This document shows positions 1-7,827 of a DNA stretch of 64,000 nt, one piece after another. The translations under genes were made by a program, and so were the position numbers. Every line of letters starts with the position of its first letter. The first letter of the stretch is position 1. This stretch comes from Clostridiales bacterium (lineage in GTDB: Bacteria > Bacillota > Clostridia > Lachnospirales > Lachnospiraceae). The notes beneath the pieces are model-generated. The model was not told where the DNA came from. It ran no database searches and worked only from the letters and a program-made list of their open reading frames with translations. The stretch lies in NCBI GenBank assembly GCA_018365455.1, contig JAGZJZ010000026.1, positions 1 to 64,000 on the forward strand, in the 5' to 3' direction.

Positions 1-166
1 CTAGAGCGTGTTTTAAAATTGCTTTCTGACAACTGTACGTCACACTTTGTGGGAGATTTGTCCCGGATGAAGGGCGCGTAGCGGGCTACGTAACCTGAAT
101 TCGGGGCAATTATGCCGCTAAGTGGGGCGTGCAGATGGCGGGAATGAATTTTCAAACACGCTCTAG
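1..166. repeat. MITE-like inverted repeat, copy A
   Basis: The segment begins CTAGAGCGTGTTTTAAAATT and ends with the near-exact inverse (142-166), giving terminal inverted repeats of about 20 bp. The complementarity continues inward imperfectly (CTGTACGTCACACTT near 34-48 against CTGCACGCCCCACTT on the other strand near 121-135), so the whole element could fold into one long hairpin. A small dyad CGTAGC-GG-GCTACG lies at the centre. No ORF is present. Relatives with the same ends occur at 31547-31595 and 59140-59294. It lies just after the 3-prime end of the lipoprotein gene. Confidence 0.75.
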
Positions 167-183
167 GCACTTTTGACATATTT

Positions 184-1176
184 TCACCTCATTTTGACAC
201 TAAAACCATACATAACATAGTCTTCTCCCCATTTCCCGGTTACTTCATATACGTACCCGCTCTGCCCATTTGGGATGATCCACATATGATCTTCTTCCCT
301 GGTTACAAGCACCGCCTCACCGGGTTTAATCTGATCCTGCCCGTCCTCTTGCGCTATCCATCTTTGAACAACCACTTCCCCTGGCTCCTCACTGAAAACA
401 AGTTTTAATTCCTCTGCATCTTGAGAAATATCAATCTCTACCAGATTCTCATCCTGAATGACAGGCTGACTGTCTGCCCTCTCCACATTTCGGGTTCCAT
501 CTTCATTGATAACCGTCCACTGATAAGCCCTCTGCGAAATATTTGCAGATGCTTCCATTCCGGCAAATGGAATATATTGAATCTGCAGGCCCGGCTTTTC
601 ATTTGGATCCGGTTCGCAGTAAAATTCATTTGCCCATTTCAGATTAGCAGCTGCATCTGCTTCACTGCCTTCCTCAACTACCTGCATTTTTATAACCCGG
701 TCACAAATCACGGGATAGCACTCCATGATTCCTCCCGTATAATAAATATCCACTATATTACCTGTTTTAAGTTCTTCAAACGTAATTTCTTCCCCAGCCA
801 GGCTGTAGATGATATTCTCATCTGCCATGACCAGGCTAAATAATTGTTTCCGTTCCACATCCGCAAAATAATAGGATGTTTCCCCCAGTTTCAAATACAT
901 TCCCCTTATTAAAGCTGGCTCTCCCAGGTACTCTTCCATGTCGTCATCTTCGTTCTCATCCTCATCCGGTAAAATGCCCAGTATGGTCTGCGGTTCTTGA
1001 TCCAGGTCATCCCTTCCAGGCACATGCGCCGGAGTACTGCTATAGATCACTCCAATTTTCTCTTTTTTAATTTCTTCCTGCTTCTTCTCACATCCATTCA
1101 TCCACAATCCGGTCCCGATTACCAGTACCAGCGCCCACACAACCATTCGAACGAGCTTTTTCCAATTATTTTTCAT
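184..1176 (-). CDS. Secreted lipoprotein of unknown function
   Basis: I do not recognise a family. The 330-residue product starts with a short basic stretch, a hydrophobic segment (about residues 8-25) and a lipobox-like MNGC with the candidate lipid-anchored Cys29, so it is probably an outer-face membrane lipoprotein. An acidic low-complexity stretch (DEDENEDDD, about residues 71-79) forms a linker. The remainder is predicted soluble, rich in beta-forming residues, and ends without a membrane anchor. The gene stands alone: the MITE-like repeat A follows it and a repeat-rich gap of almost 400 bp separates it from the sugar isomerase gene. The start has a GGGGGAAGAATT-type ribosome binding site just upstream. 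The lipoprotein call is fairly firm; function is unknown. Confidence 0.75.
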   Translation of the reverse strand: MKNNWKKLVRMVVWALVLVIGTGLWMNGCEKKQEEIKKEKIGVIYSSTPAHVPGRDDLDQEPQTILGILPDEDENEDDDMEEYLGEPALIRGMYLKLGETSYYFADVERKQLFSLVMADENIIYSLAGEEITFEELKTGNIVDIYYTGGIMECYPVICDRVIKMQVVEEGSEADAAANLKWANEFYCEPDPNEKPGLQIQYIPFAGMEASANISQRAYQWTVINEDGTRNVERADSQPVIQDENLVEIDISQDAEELKLVFSEEPGEVVVQRWIAQEDGQDQIKPGEAVLVTREEDHMWIIPNGQSGYVYEVTGKWGEDYVMYGFSVKMR

Positions 1177-1330
1177 AATTCTTCCCCCTCTTCTTTAAAT
1201 AACAATCACGCAACATCTGTTTATATATAAGTGTTTAAATTTACCACATCTGTTGCATGGAAAATAATTTTTTGGAAAACCTGCGTCATCTCCTGGGTTA
1301 ATTTCTTTTTCTGAAAAACAATACAAGAAA

Positions 1331-1398
1331 CAGATTATATGGGCAAAGGAAAAGGTACTGCTTTTTTTCAAATGCAGTACCTTTTCCTATATAATCTG
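1331..1398. terminator. Long hairpin downstream of the lyxose isomerase operon
   Basis: A perfect 15-bp stem (1347-1361 with 1374-1388, AGGAAAAGGTACTGC) encloses a T-rich loop. Outside it a further perfect 10-bp arm pairs CAGATTATAT (1331-1340) with ATATAATCTG (1389-1398), leaving a 6-nt bulge on one side. It sits between two minus-strand genes and probably ends transcription from the isomerase operon. The U-tract is not in the usual place for the minus strand, so it may act as a processing or stability structure instead. Confidence 0.5.
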
Positions 1399-1475
1399 TA
1401 TTATTTTATAATCTGTATTATTTTATAATCTGTATTATTTTATAATCTGTATTACTTTATAAGCTGTGTTATTCC
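1391..1475. repeat. Five tandem copies of a 17-bp unit
   Basis: The unit ATAATCTGTATTATTTT starts at 1391, 1408 and 1425 as identical copies. A fourth copy at 1442 has one change, and a fifth, degenerate copy starts at 1459. The first copy overlaps the outer arm of the adjacent hairpin. There are no spacers, so this is not a CRISPR array. No coding potential is apparent. It fills most of the gap before the lyxose isomerase gene's 3-prime end. Confidence 0.85.
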
Positions 1476-1564
1476 GCAGTTGATCTGCCGTCTTAAGCCG
1501 CATTTTATGCTTTTGGATATTATGCTTTTAAATATTATACCTATAAATAATATGCATTTAAATA

Positions 1565-2242
1565 TTATGCTTTCGGATATTCGTTACAGAGTAAACGGTA
1601 AGCCGGTTCGTCTTCGTCGATTGTAGGGAATCTGCCAATCGGGTCGTAGAAGCGATTGTCATTTTCATCGTCGTTGCACATGGATACTTCTCCCAGAAGC
1701 ACGGCACCTGTTCCTTCTTCTACATTAAAGTCATGATACATATAGGGATAGATGGTAATACTTTCACCCGGAGTAAGACGAACCTGGGTTCCGGCAGGAA
1801 CGGAGAACTCTCTGCCATCGCAGTTAACCGTAACATCGGTATCTGCAAATGCTCCGTCTTCCGTAGAATTATATACGCGGATCAGAACATTACCGCCGCC
1901 GCGGTTGATAATATCTTCCATCTTGTTCCAGTGGAAATGCATGGGAGCCATCTGCCCCTCGTTTACCATCAGCAGTTTTTCTGCATATGTCTTTGTATAC
2001 TTGTCATTTTTCAAATTTCCATTACGGATGGTAATCAAGGCAAATCCCACTTCATCAAATTTTCCAAGCCCGTAGTCTGTGATATCCCATCCCAGCATAT
2101 TGTCACGGATTTCATCGTATTCCGTTCCTTTTTCTTTCCATTCTTCCGCTGTCCATTTGCAAAATGGAGGGATTTCAAAACCATGTTCTTTGATTAATGC
2201 TTCCATGTCTTTAATTACTGCGTTGATTTTTGATCGTTTCAT
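1565..2242 (-). CDS. D-lyxose ketol-isomerase (YdaE-type cupin)
   Basis: The 225-residue product matches the D-lyxose isomerase cupin family, which interconverts D-lyxose and D-xylulose and, in characterised members, also D-mannose and D-fructose, using a divalent metal. The cupin metal motif is visible as MHFHWNKMED with His102, His104 and Glu109, and a second-motif histidine His170 in the segment YPYMYHDFNV. Length fits the family. The gene lies 26 bp downstream of the PfkB kinase on the same strand, so kinase and isomerase are probably cotranscribed. With the neighbouring ROK regulator this suggests a pentose or mannose/fructose entry route in the cytoplasm. The family call is strong; the physiological substrate is inferred. 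Confidence 0.85.
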   Translation of the reverse strand: MKRSKINAVIKDMEALIKEHGFEIPPFCKWTAEEWKEKGTEYDEIRDNMLGWDITDYGLGKFDEVGFALITIRNGNLKNDKYTKTYAEKLLMVNEGQMAPMHFHWNKMEDIINRGGGNVLIRVYNSTEDGAFADTDVTVNCDGREFSVPAGTQVRLTPGESITIYPYMYHDFNVEEGTGAVLLGEVSMCNDDENDNRFYDPIGRFPTIDEDEPAYRLLCNEYPKA

Positions 2243-2268
2243 AATTACCTTCTCCTTCTCATTTTTTC

Positions 2269-3198
2269 TTACAAATATTCCTCAATCTGTGCCCTTGTTG
2301 GAAGGGAATCAATTGCCCCTTTTGTCTGTACACAGATCCAGCCTGCAATATTTCCATATTCCATTGCCTTTAAGATATTCTCTAGCGCAATGTCTTCTTT
2401 TTTCTCAGCTCCCTGAATCAGAATGCTGGATAAAAATCCACCCCAGAATGCATCACCGGCACCGGTAGCATCTACTGCTTTCGCTTTTCTGCCCGGAATC
2501 TCACGTACTTCTCCGCCAAAGAAGCATTTGGCACCGTTTGCACCTAATGTCTCGATTACCACCGTAATTCCATTTTCCTTCATAAGGGGCAGGATATTTT
2601 CTTCACCGCCCATCATATCCACTTCTTCTTCTGAAATCTTCAATAAATCCACATAAGGCAGTACTTCACGTACTTTCGCTGCACATGCGTCAATATCATC
2701 ATCCCACATTACATTCCGGTAATTCACATCAAAGCTTACCAGCTTGTTATTCTCATGAGCAGCTTTCATTGCGTATACAGTAGCATCCACTGCCGTTCCC
2801 TGAGACAGGGAGCAGGAACCTGCATGCACCATTTTGCTCTCTTCTATTTTTGCATTCTTAACGTCTTCAATCGTAAGCAGGGTATCTGCCCCAGGTTTTC
2901 TGGCAAATGTAAAGGAACGGTCTCCGTCTTCCGCCAGAGTTACAAATGCCATCGTCGTAACAGCGTCCTTTGTCAAATCCTCACATAATGCCTCAACCTT
3001 ATTTTCTTTTAAAGTATCTACCAGGAAACGTCCAAAATCATCGTCTCCCATTTTGCCGCAGAATCCAGCTTTTAATCCATTTTTTCCAATTGCAATCGCA
3101 ACATTTGCCGGAGCTCCGCCAGCTTTTCTGATATAACTGAACGGCTCATTCCCCGGAATAAAGTCTATTAACATTTCTCCAACACAAATAACATCCAT
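2269..3198 (-). CDS. PfkB-family sugar kinase (probable fructokinase)
   Basis: This ribokinase/PfkB-fold kinase phosphorylates a sugar with ATP in the cytoplasm. The N-terminal signature GGAPANVAIAIGKNG and the C-terminal catalytic signature DATGAGDAFWGGF, containing the catalytic Asp, are both present. About 309 residues is normal for a fructokinase. I chose the start at 3198 because GGAG lies 8 nt upstream; a longer frame to 3228 lacks a comparable site. It is the first gene of a kinase-isomerase pair. Pairing with an isomerase able to convert mannose to fructose makes fructose a reasonable substrate, but ribulose/xylulose-type sugars are not excluded. Confidence 0.85.
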   Translation of the reverse strand: MDVICVGEMLIDFIPGNEPFSYIRKAGGAPANVAIAIGKNGLKAGFCGKMGDDDFGRFLVDTLKENKVEALCEDLTKDAVTTMAFVTLAEDGDRSFTFARKPGADTLLTIEDVKNAKIEESKMVHAGSCSLSQGTAVDATVYAMKAAHENNKLVSFDVNYRNVMWDDDIDACAAKVREVLPYVDLLKISEEEVDMMGGEENILPLMKENGITVVIETLGANGAKCFFGGEVREIPGRKAKAVDATGAGDAFWGGFLSSILIQGAEKKEDIALENILKAMEYGNIAGWICVQTKGAIDSLPTRAQIEEYL

Positions 3199-3256
3199 TT
3201 TTTTATCTCCATTTTTTACTAAGGTCATTTATAGCAGTAACTATATGTAAATCCGC

Positions 3257-3301
3257 TTTACTAATTAAATTCATTATAAGTAATTTAAAAAGTAAAGTCA
3301 A
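3257..3301 (-). promoter_or_regulatory. Promoter and candidate ROK operator for the kinase-isomerase pair
   Basis: Reading the minus strand, TTGACT (3301-3296) is followed after 17 bp by TATAAT (3278-3273). An imperfect dyad covers it: TTTACTAATTAAAT (3257-3270) on the plus strand faces TTTACTTTTTAAATTA on the minus strand (3296-3281). The dyad is centred on the -10 box, as expected for a repressor site. Assignment to the adjacent ROK regulator is inference. Confidence 0.6.
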
Positions 3302-3328
3302 TATACATTTCAACTAAAAAATGTTTTT

Positions 3329-4498
3329 TTAAAATAGCAATTTTCCTAAAAAAGCCTGCTGTAATACCTGGCATGCGCCCCCCAGCAATTGAGCATCTGC
3401 CCCAAACTGCGTTTTTTTAATATCAATCTCTGCTGCATTGTGGAAAAACCTGCGGCTGTTGACTTCTTTTTTCAGAACTGCAATGGCATTCTCCGGCAGA
3501 TAAATTCCATCATGTCCCAGAAGAATCAATCCCGGATTTAAAATATTTACGTAATTTACCAGTGCTGCAGCCAGCTTTTTCATTACATCCGCAAATACCT
3601 CTTCCGCCGCAGGATCACTGCCTGCCCTGCAAAACTGGGTAAACCGGTAATCTTTTTGCGTCTCTCTCTGCAAACGCTCTTCCACTACCGGTGTGGTTGC
3701 ATATAATTCCAGGCATCCTTTATTTCCGCAGGTACATTGTTCTCCCTGATAATCAATGCTGGTATGCCCGATTTCCGAGGGCAGACCGCTTTGGTTTTCA
3801 TACAGATCACCATTCATCACCATTCCGCATCCGATTCCGCGTCCCAGCCCCAGGAACAGGAAATCCTTATATTCATTTCCATAACCATACAGCAGCTCCG
3901 CAAGTGCTCCGCTTTGATTGTCATGATTTAAAAAAACCGGAAGCTGATACCGCTCTGTGAGCAGTTCCACAATGGGAATATTCTTAATATCCCAAAAATA
4001 AAGGGGTTCCAGGATCATCCCATTCTTTACATCTACAGGTCCGATGGATGCCACGCCAATTCCCAGTATGTTCCTTTCTTTCTTCTTAAGCCTGTCCACC
4101 ATCTCATATAGCTGATCCATCAGCTCCTGGCTGTTTGTAACGCAGGCTTCTTTCATAACTCTGGTTTCCCGCCGGAGGATCTTCAAACTAAAATCACATA
4201 ATACAACTTCCAGGCGGCTTCGAAATACCAGCACGCCAATGATTTTCGGACATTTTCCGGATATTTTTAAGCGGATCGGGTTTCTTCCGACTTCCTCATT
4301 CTGCACAGTGCTGGTTTCTTCAATCAAATGCTGTTCCAGCATTTCCGATACAATATTTGTAACTGCCATTTTGGTAAGACCTGTCCTTCTTGCAAGCTCT
4401 GCCCTGGAAGTACAGACTCCCGTAGCAATCAGCTTTAACATCAGTCCTCTGTTTAACTGCCGGTATGTCTTACTGTTTCCGCCTTTTCCACCATTCAC
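3329..4498 (-). CDS. ROK-family transcriptional regulator (XylR/NagC type)
   Basis: The 389-residue protein has an N-terminal winged helix-turn-helix (about residues 13-70, with SRAELARRTGLTKMAVTNIV) followed by a ROK sugar-kinase-like domain. The ROK zinc signature CTCGNKGCLELYAT is present, and GLGRGIGCGMVMNGDLY is the nucleotide-binding-like stretch. Such proteins usually repress sugar genes until a sugar ligand binds. The gene is directly upstream of the kinase-isomerase pair on the same strand, with a promoter and dyad in the 130-bp gap, so those genes are its likely targets. The inducer cannot be told from sequence. Confidence 0.88.
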   Translation of the reverse strand: MNGGKGGNSKTYRQLNRGLMLKLIATGVCTSRAELARRTGLTKMAVTNIVSEMLEQHLIEETSTVQNEEVGRNPIRLKISGKCPKIIGVLVFRSRLEVVLCDFSLKILRRETRVMKEACVTNSQELMDQLYEMVDRLKKKERNILGIGVASIGPVDVKNGMILEPLYFWDIKNIPIVELLTERYQLPVFLNHDNQSGALAELLYGYGNEYKDFLFLGLGRGIGCGMVMNGDLYENQSGLPSEIGHTSIDYQGEQCTCGNKGCLELYATTPVVEERLQRETQKDYRFTQFCRAGSDPAAEEVFADVMKKLAAALVNYVNILNPGLILLGHDGIYLPENAIAVLKKEVNSRRFFHNAAEIDIKKTQFGADAQLLGGACQVLQQAFLGKLLF

Positions 4499-4554
4499 AA
4501 TCTTTCTCCTTGCTTCATTTATTTCTGAATCTATCCATATTTTAATCCATTTTC

Positions 4555-5430
4555 TCAGATAAGTAAAGCAAGTGTACCCACCACAATAAAAATCAGTCCC
4601 AGTACTGCTTTTTTCTGTAATTTTTCCTTTAACACAAAATATGCAAAAAAGACGGTCACTAATATACTCAGTTTATCAATAGGCACTACAACACCTGCCG
4701 GTCCGTCCTGCAATGCACGGTAATAGCAAAGCCAGGACAGTCCTGTTGTAAGCCCGGATAAAAGGATGAATATCCAGGAACGTCTTTCAATCTTTTTTAT
4801 TTCCTTTTGTCTGTGCAGCCCAAATACCATGAGCCATGCCATAATTAAAACCACCAGCGTGCGGATTGCCGTACCCAGATTGGATTCCACACCGGTTATG
4901 CCCACTTTTCCAAGGATCGCCGTAAGACTTGCAAATACAGCCGAGAGCAGGGCATAGATCAGCCATGTTCTGCTTTTTTCCGGATTTGTAACCGTGGAAA
5001 CCGGATTCTTCCGTTTCCTTTCCAGCATCAGATAAGTGCCCGAACCAATCAGTACCATTGCCAGCACTTTGATACCGCTAAGCCCTTCTTTCAGGAACAG
5101 AAATGCAAAAAGCATGGTCAGAATGGTACTGGACTTATCAATGGATACCACTTTGTTCACATCACCCAGCTGCAGGGCTTTGAAATAACAGATCCAGGAT
5201 CCACCGGTAGCCAGTCCCGACAGGACTAAGAACAGAAAGGTTTTTCCGCTGATCGCTGTAATAGAATCAAAAGATCCCGCCACCAAAACCATAATCCATG
5301 CAAAGAGCACCACGATTACTGTGCGAAGTGCCGTCACCAGATAGGAATCTGTCTTTTCAATTCCAAGCTTTGCAAGAATAGCCGTTATACCGGCAAAAAG
5401 TGCAGAACCAAACGCAAATAAAACCCACAT
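4555..5430 (-). CDS. EamA/DMT-family transporter
   Basis: This integral membrane protein of about 291 residues has ten predicted hydrophobic segments arranged as two homologous EamA halves. The repeat is easy to see: phrases like GLATGGSWICYFKALQLGDV and GLTTGLSWLCYYRALQDGPA occur at equivalent places, each followed by a VVxIDK-like motif. DMT carriers export or import metabolites and amino acids; the substrate is not predictable. I placed the start at 5430 (MWVLFAFG) because GGGAGGGG precedes it, which removes a charged N-terminal extension. The ROK gene begins 56 bp downstream. Confidence 0.85.
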   Translation of the reverse strand: MWVLFAFGSALFAGITAILAKLGIEKTDSYLVTALRTVIVVLFAWIMVLVAGSFDSITAISGKTFLFLVLSGLATGGSWICYFKALQLGDVNKVVSIDKSSTILTMLFAFLFLKEGLSGIKVLAMVLIGSGTYLMLERKRKNPVSTVTNPEKSRTWLIYALLSAVFASLTAILGKVGITGVESNLGTAIRTLVVLIMAWLMVFGLHRQKEIKKIERRSWIFILLSGLTTGLSWLCYYRALQDGPAGVVVPIDKLSILVTVFFAYFVLKEKLQKKAVLGLIFIVVGTLALLI

Positions 5431-5508
5431 CCATTTCCCCTCCCGTTCCCGGCTGCTTCCTGTTTCTCCCAGGGCATGTTTGAAACAGTCTCTCATGCAA
5501 CCGCTATC

Positions 5509-6867
5509 TCAATTTCCTGTTTCCCGCTTGTGCAAAATTTTCTTTATCATTGCAAAATAACAGATTCCTGTCACTACTGCGCTGACCACATCCGCAACCG
5601 GCTCCGCCAGAAATACCTGGTCTATTTCGTAGATCAGAGGCAGCAGGAACACTGCCCCAAGGTACACAATCTTACGGAAGGTGGATAAGGGCAATGCCAT
5701 TTTAGCAATACCCATTCCCGTAAATCCGTCCACAAAAGTGTACTGGATAGCCAGCGGTATAATCCCCAACGTATATATCCTTATGGCACGTGTTGCAAAC
5801 TGGATATATGTCTCATTCTGCGTGAAAATCCCTACAAATGGTTTGGCAAAATTCTGTGCAATGATAAACATAATGGTTGTAAAAATAAGGCATAGTATCA
5901 CAATCCACTTTTCCGCTTCCAGAACCCGGTCAGATTTGCGCGCCCCATAATTATATCCCAGTATGGTCTGGGTTCCCGCCGTAATTCCTCCAAGAGGCAT
6001 GGTTACCATAAGCATAAAGCTCTGAACAATGGTTGCACAGGTGATCAGCATATCTCCCCTGTCCGGTCCCCCATATTTCTGGAGTACGGTATTCAGCGCG
6101 ATCAGCAGGACATTATCCATCACAATAATGATAAAAGGTGTCAGTCCCAAGAAGGAAATCTTTCTCATAATCCCAAGACTGTATCCCCCAAAGCTGATGG
6201 AAATCGGAACCTTTTTCCCAAACAGGAATTTTAAAACAAATCCGCAGGAAACCATCTGGGAAATTACGGTAGCAATTGCCGCCCCCTTTACTCCCATGCC
6301 AAATACAAATATAAAAATCGGGTCCAACACAATATTCATGGCTGCGCCGATCATAACGGACATCATCCCGGTCTTTGCATATCCCTGACAGATAATAAAC
6401 TGATTCATGCCAATCGACATCAGCGCAAACACAGTGCCCAGCAAATAGATGGTAAAATAATCATTTGCATAGGGAAAACTCTGTTCACTTGCCCCAAACC
6501 AGAGCAGCAGATGCTCTTTTAGCGGCAGTAAAAGGATGGTCAGCGCCACGGATACCACGAGCAGCAGTAAAAAACTGTTTGCCAGGATCTGTTTCGCTGA
6601 TTTTTCATCTTTTTCCCCCATACGAATACTCATCAGGGGGGAGCCGCCCACCCCTACGAAGGATCCGAACGCCGACAAAAGCGCCACAATCGGACCGCAG
6701 ATTCCCACTCCTGCCAGCGCTATTTCACCGATCTGTTCAATATTTCCAATATACATGCGGTCTACCACGCTGTATAACACGTTAATAAACTGCGCCAGCA
6801 TGGAAGGGATTCCAAGGCGCAGTACTAGTTTTCTGATACTATCTTTTTCCAGATTATTCTCAACCAT
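5509..6867 (-). CDS. MATE-family multidrug efflux transporter
   Basis: A 452-residue membrane protein with about twelve hydrophobic segments and MATE features: an N-terminal GIPSMLAQFINVLYSVVDRMYIG region and, near the start of the second half, GITAGTQTILGYNYGARK. These proteins expel cationic drugs or metabolites in exchange for Na+ or H+. The start at 6867 (MVENNLEK) has GGAGAAG at good spacing; an upstream Met at 6906 does not. The TipAS-type MerR regulator gene ends 96 bp upstream on the same strand and could control this pump as one drug-response unit, which is inferred from position only. Confidence 0.88.
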   Translation of the reverse strand: MVENNLEKDSIRKLVLRLGIPSMLAQFINVLYSVVDRMYIGNIEQIGEIALAGVGICGPIVALLSAFGSFVGVGGSPLMSIRMGEKDEKSAKQILANSFLLLLVVSVALTILLLPLKEHLLLWFGASEQSFPYANDYFTIYLLGTVFALMSIGMNQFIICQGYAKTGMMSVMIGAAMNIVLDPIFIFVFGMGVKGAAIATVISQMVSCGFVLKFLFGKKVPISISFGGYSLGIMRKISFLGLTPFIIIVMDNVLLIALNTVLQKYGGPDRGDMLITCATIVQSFMLMVTMPLGGITAGTQTILGYNYGARKSDRVLEAEKWIVILCLIFTTIMFIIAQNFAKPFVGIFTQNETYIQFATRAIRIYTLGIIPLAIQYTFVDGFTGMGIAKMALPLSTFRKIVYLGAVFLLPLIYEIDQVFLAEPVADVVSAVVTGICYFAMIKKILHKRETGN

Positions 6868-6963
6868 TTTCTCTTCTCCAATACGGTACTTATCATTCGT
6901 ACGCACTGAATATTCTATCTGGTTTACAAGAGAATTTCAATAGAATTTTACTTTGTTTTATAT

Positions 6964-7731
6964 CTAATTTTCAGGCCGGTTGAAAGCCCTGACTGCATCC
7001 CTTAAAAAGCGGGCACACCCCTTTACATTCTGGTCATAATAAGCGGTAAAACGTTCATCCGCAACATACATTTCAGCTAAACCGCAATGCGCCTTTTTAG
7101 AATAGTGCGTCCAGGTGAAGGACAGCCACTCTTTGTGAAGCCGTGCAATTTTTTGTCCCAGATCTCCGGAGGGATCTGCCTTCTTTTCAACGGCTTCCTC
7201 CAACAGACTGTTTATCTCTTTCCCGGTCTCCTGCATTTTCTCGTATTCATCCATAGTCAGGTTCATCAGTTTTGCATTACTGGCATCCACTTCATCTGAT
7301 CCATAGGATTGCCGGATCTCTTCCCCATACTGCTTTTCATTTTCCTGTATGATTTCTTCTTTCAAGCCTTCAAATTTCTCTCTGTCTGTCATGCTTCTTA
7401 TCCCTTCTTCCTTTTCAATTGTTTTATTCACATTTTTAATCAGAAGGTCTATTTGCTGCTGACGTTGTTTTAAAACTTCCAGATGTTCCTTCAGAATATC
7501 CACCCGGTTATAGGCTGCATCTTCCGTAATTGCTTTTATTTTGGACAGTTCCATCCCCATATCCCGAAAAAGCAGGATCTGCTGAAGTGCGTCCACTTCT
7601 GTCTCTCCATAAATGCGATATCCGGATTCATTTACGTAAGCCGGATGAAGCAGGCCAATCCCATCGTAATAGCGCAGTGTCCGGGTAGTGATTCCTGCCA
7701 GTTTCGCCAGTTTTTGAATGGTATATTCCAT
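6964..7731 (-). CDS. MerR-family regulator with TipAS effector domain
   Basis: The N-terminal MerR helix-turn-helix is clear (MEYTIQKLAKLAGITTRTLRY, then GIGLLHPAYVNESGYRIYGE), followed by a coiled-coil dimerisation helix (about residues 75-115). The C-terminal domain resembles the TipAS antibiotic-recognition domain (segments WLSFTWTHYSKKAHCGLAEMY and FTAYYDQNVKGCARFLRDAV). Such regulators bind a ligand and untwist a long-spacer promoter. A perfect AGGAGGTGA ribosome binding site fixes the start at 7731, and a 19-bp-spacer promoter lies just upstream, so autoregulation is likely. The neighbouring MATE pump is a plausible second target. Confidence 0.88.
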   Translation of the reverse strand: MEYTIQKLAKLAGITTRTLRYYDGIGLLHPAYVNESGYRIYGETEVDALQQILLFRDMGMELSKIKAITEDAAYNRVDILKEHLEVLKQRQQQIDLLIKNVNKTIEKEEGIRSMTDREKFEGLKEEIIQENEKQYGEEIRQSYGSDEVDASNAKLMNLTMDEYEKMQETGKEINSLLEEAVEKKADPSGDLGQKIARLHKEWLSFTWTHYSKKAHCGLAEMYVADERFTAYYDQNVKGCARFLRDAVRAFNRPEN

Positions 7732-7754
7732 TTCCGTCACCTCCTGATAAGTCC

Positions 7755-7785
7755 ATCTTAAACCTTTACGCTGCGTCAATGTCAA
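7755..7785 (-). promoter_or_regulatory. MerR-type promoter with 19-bp spacer
   Basis: On the minus strand TTGACA (7785-7780) and TAAGAT (7760-7755) are separated by 19 bp, the abnormal spacing typical of MerR-activated promoters. The spacer region carries a dyad with CCTT arms (CCTTGACATTG on one strand, CCTTTACGCTG on the other, roughly 7763-7787). It lies 24 bp before the TipAS-type regulator's start codon. Confidence 0.7.
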
Positions 7786-7811
7786 GGGTTTTTATGTCTG
7801 TTAATAATAGA

Positions 7812-7825
7812 ATTGTTTAAACAAT
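7812..7825. promoter_or_regulatory. Perfect 14-bp palindrome
   Basis: ATTGTTTAAACAAT is a perfect palindrome between the end of the split DUF1848 gene and the MerR promoter. It may be an operator or a weak terminator element; nothing further supports either role. Confidence 0.35.
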
Positions 7826-7827
7826 CT

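Noticed and set aside
1391..1475. Tandem array considered as a CRISPR
   Set aside because: The units abut without unique spacers, are only 17 bp, and no cas genes are in the window.
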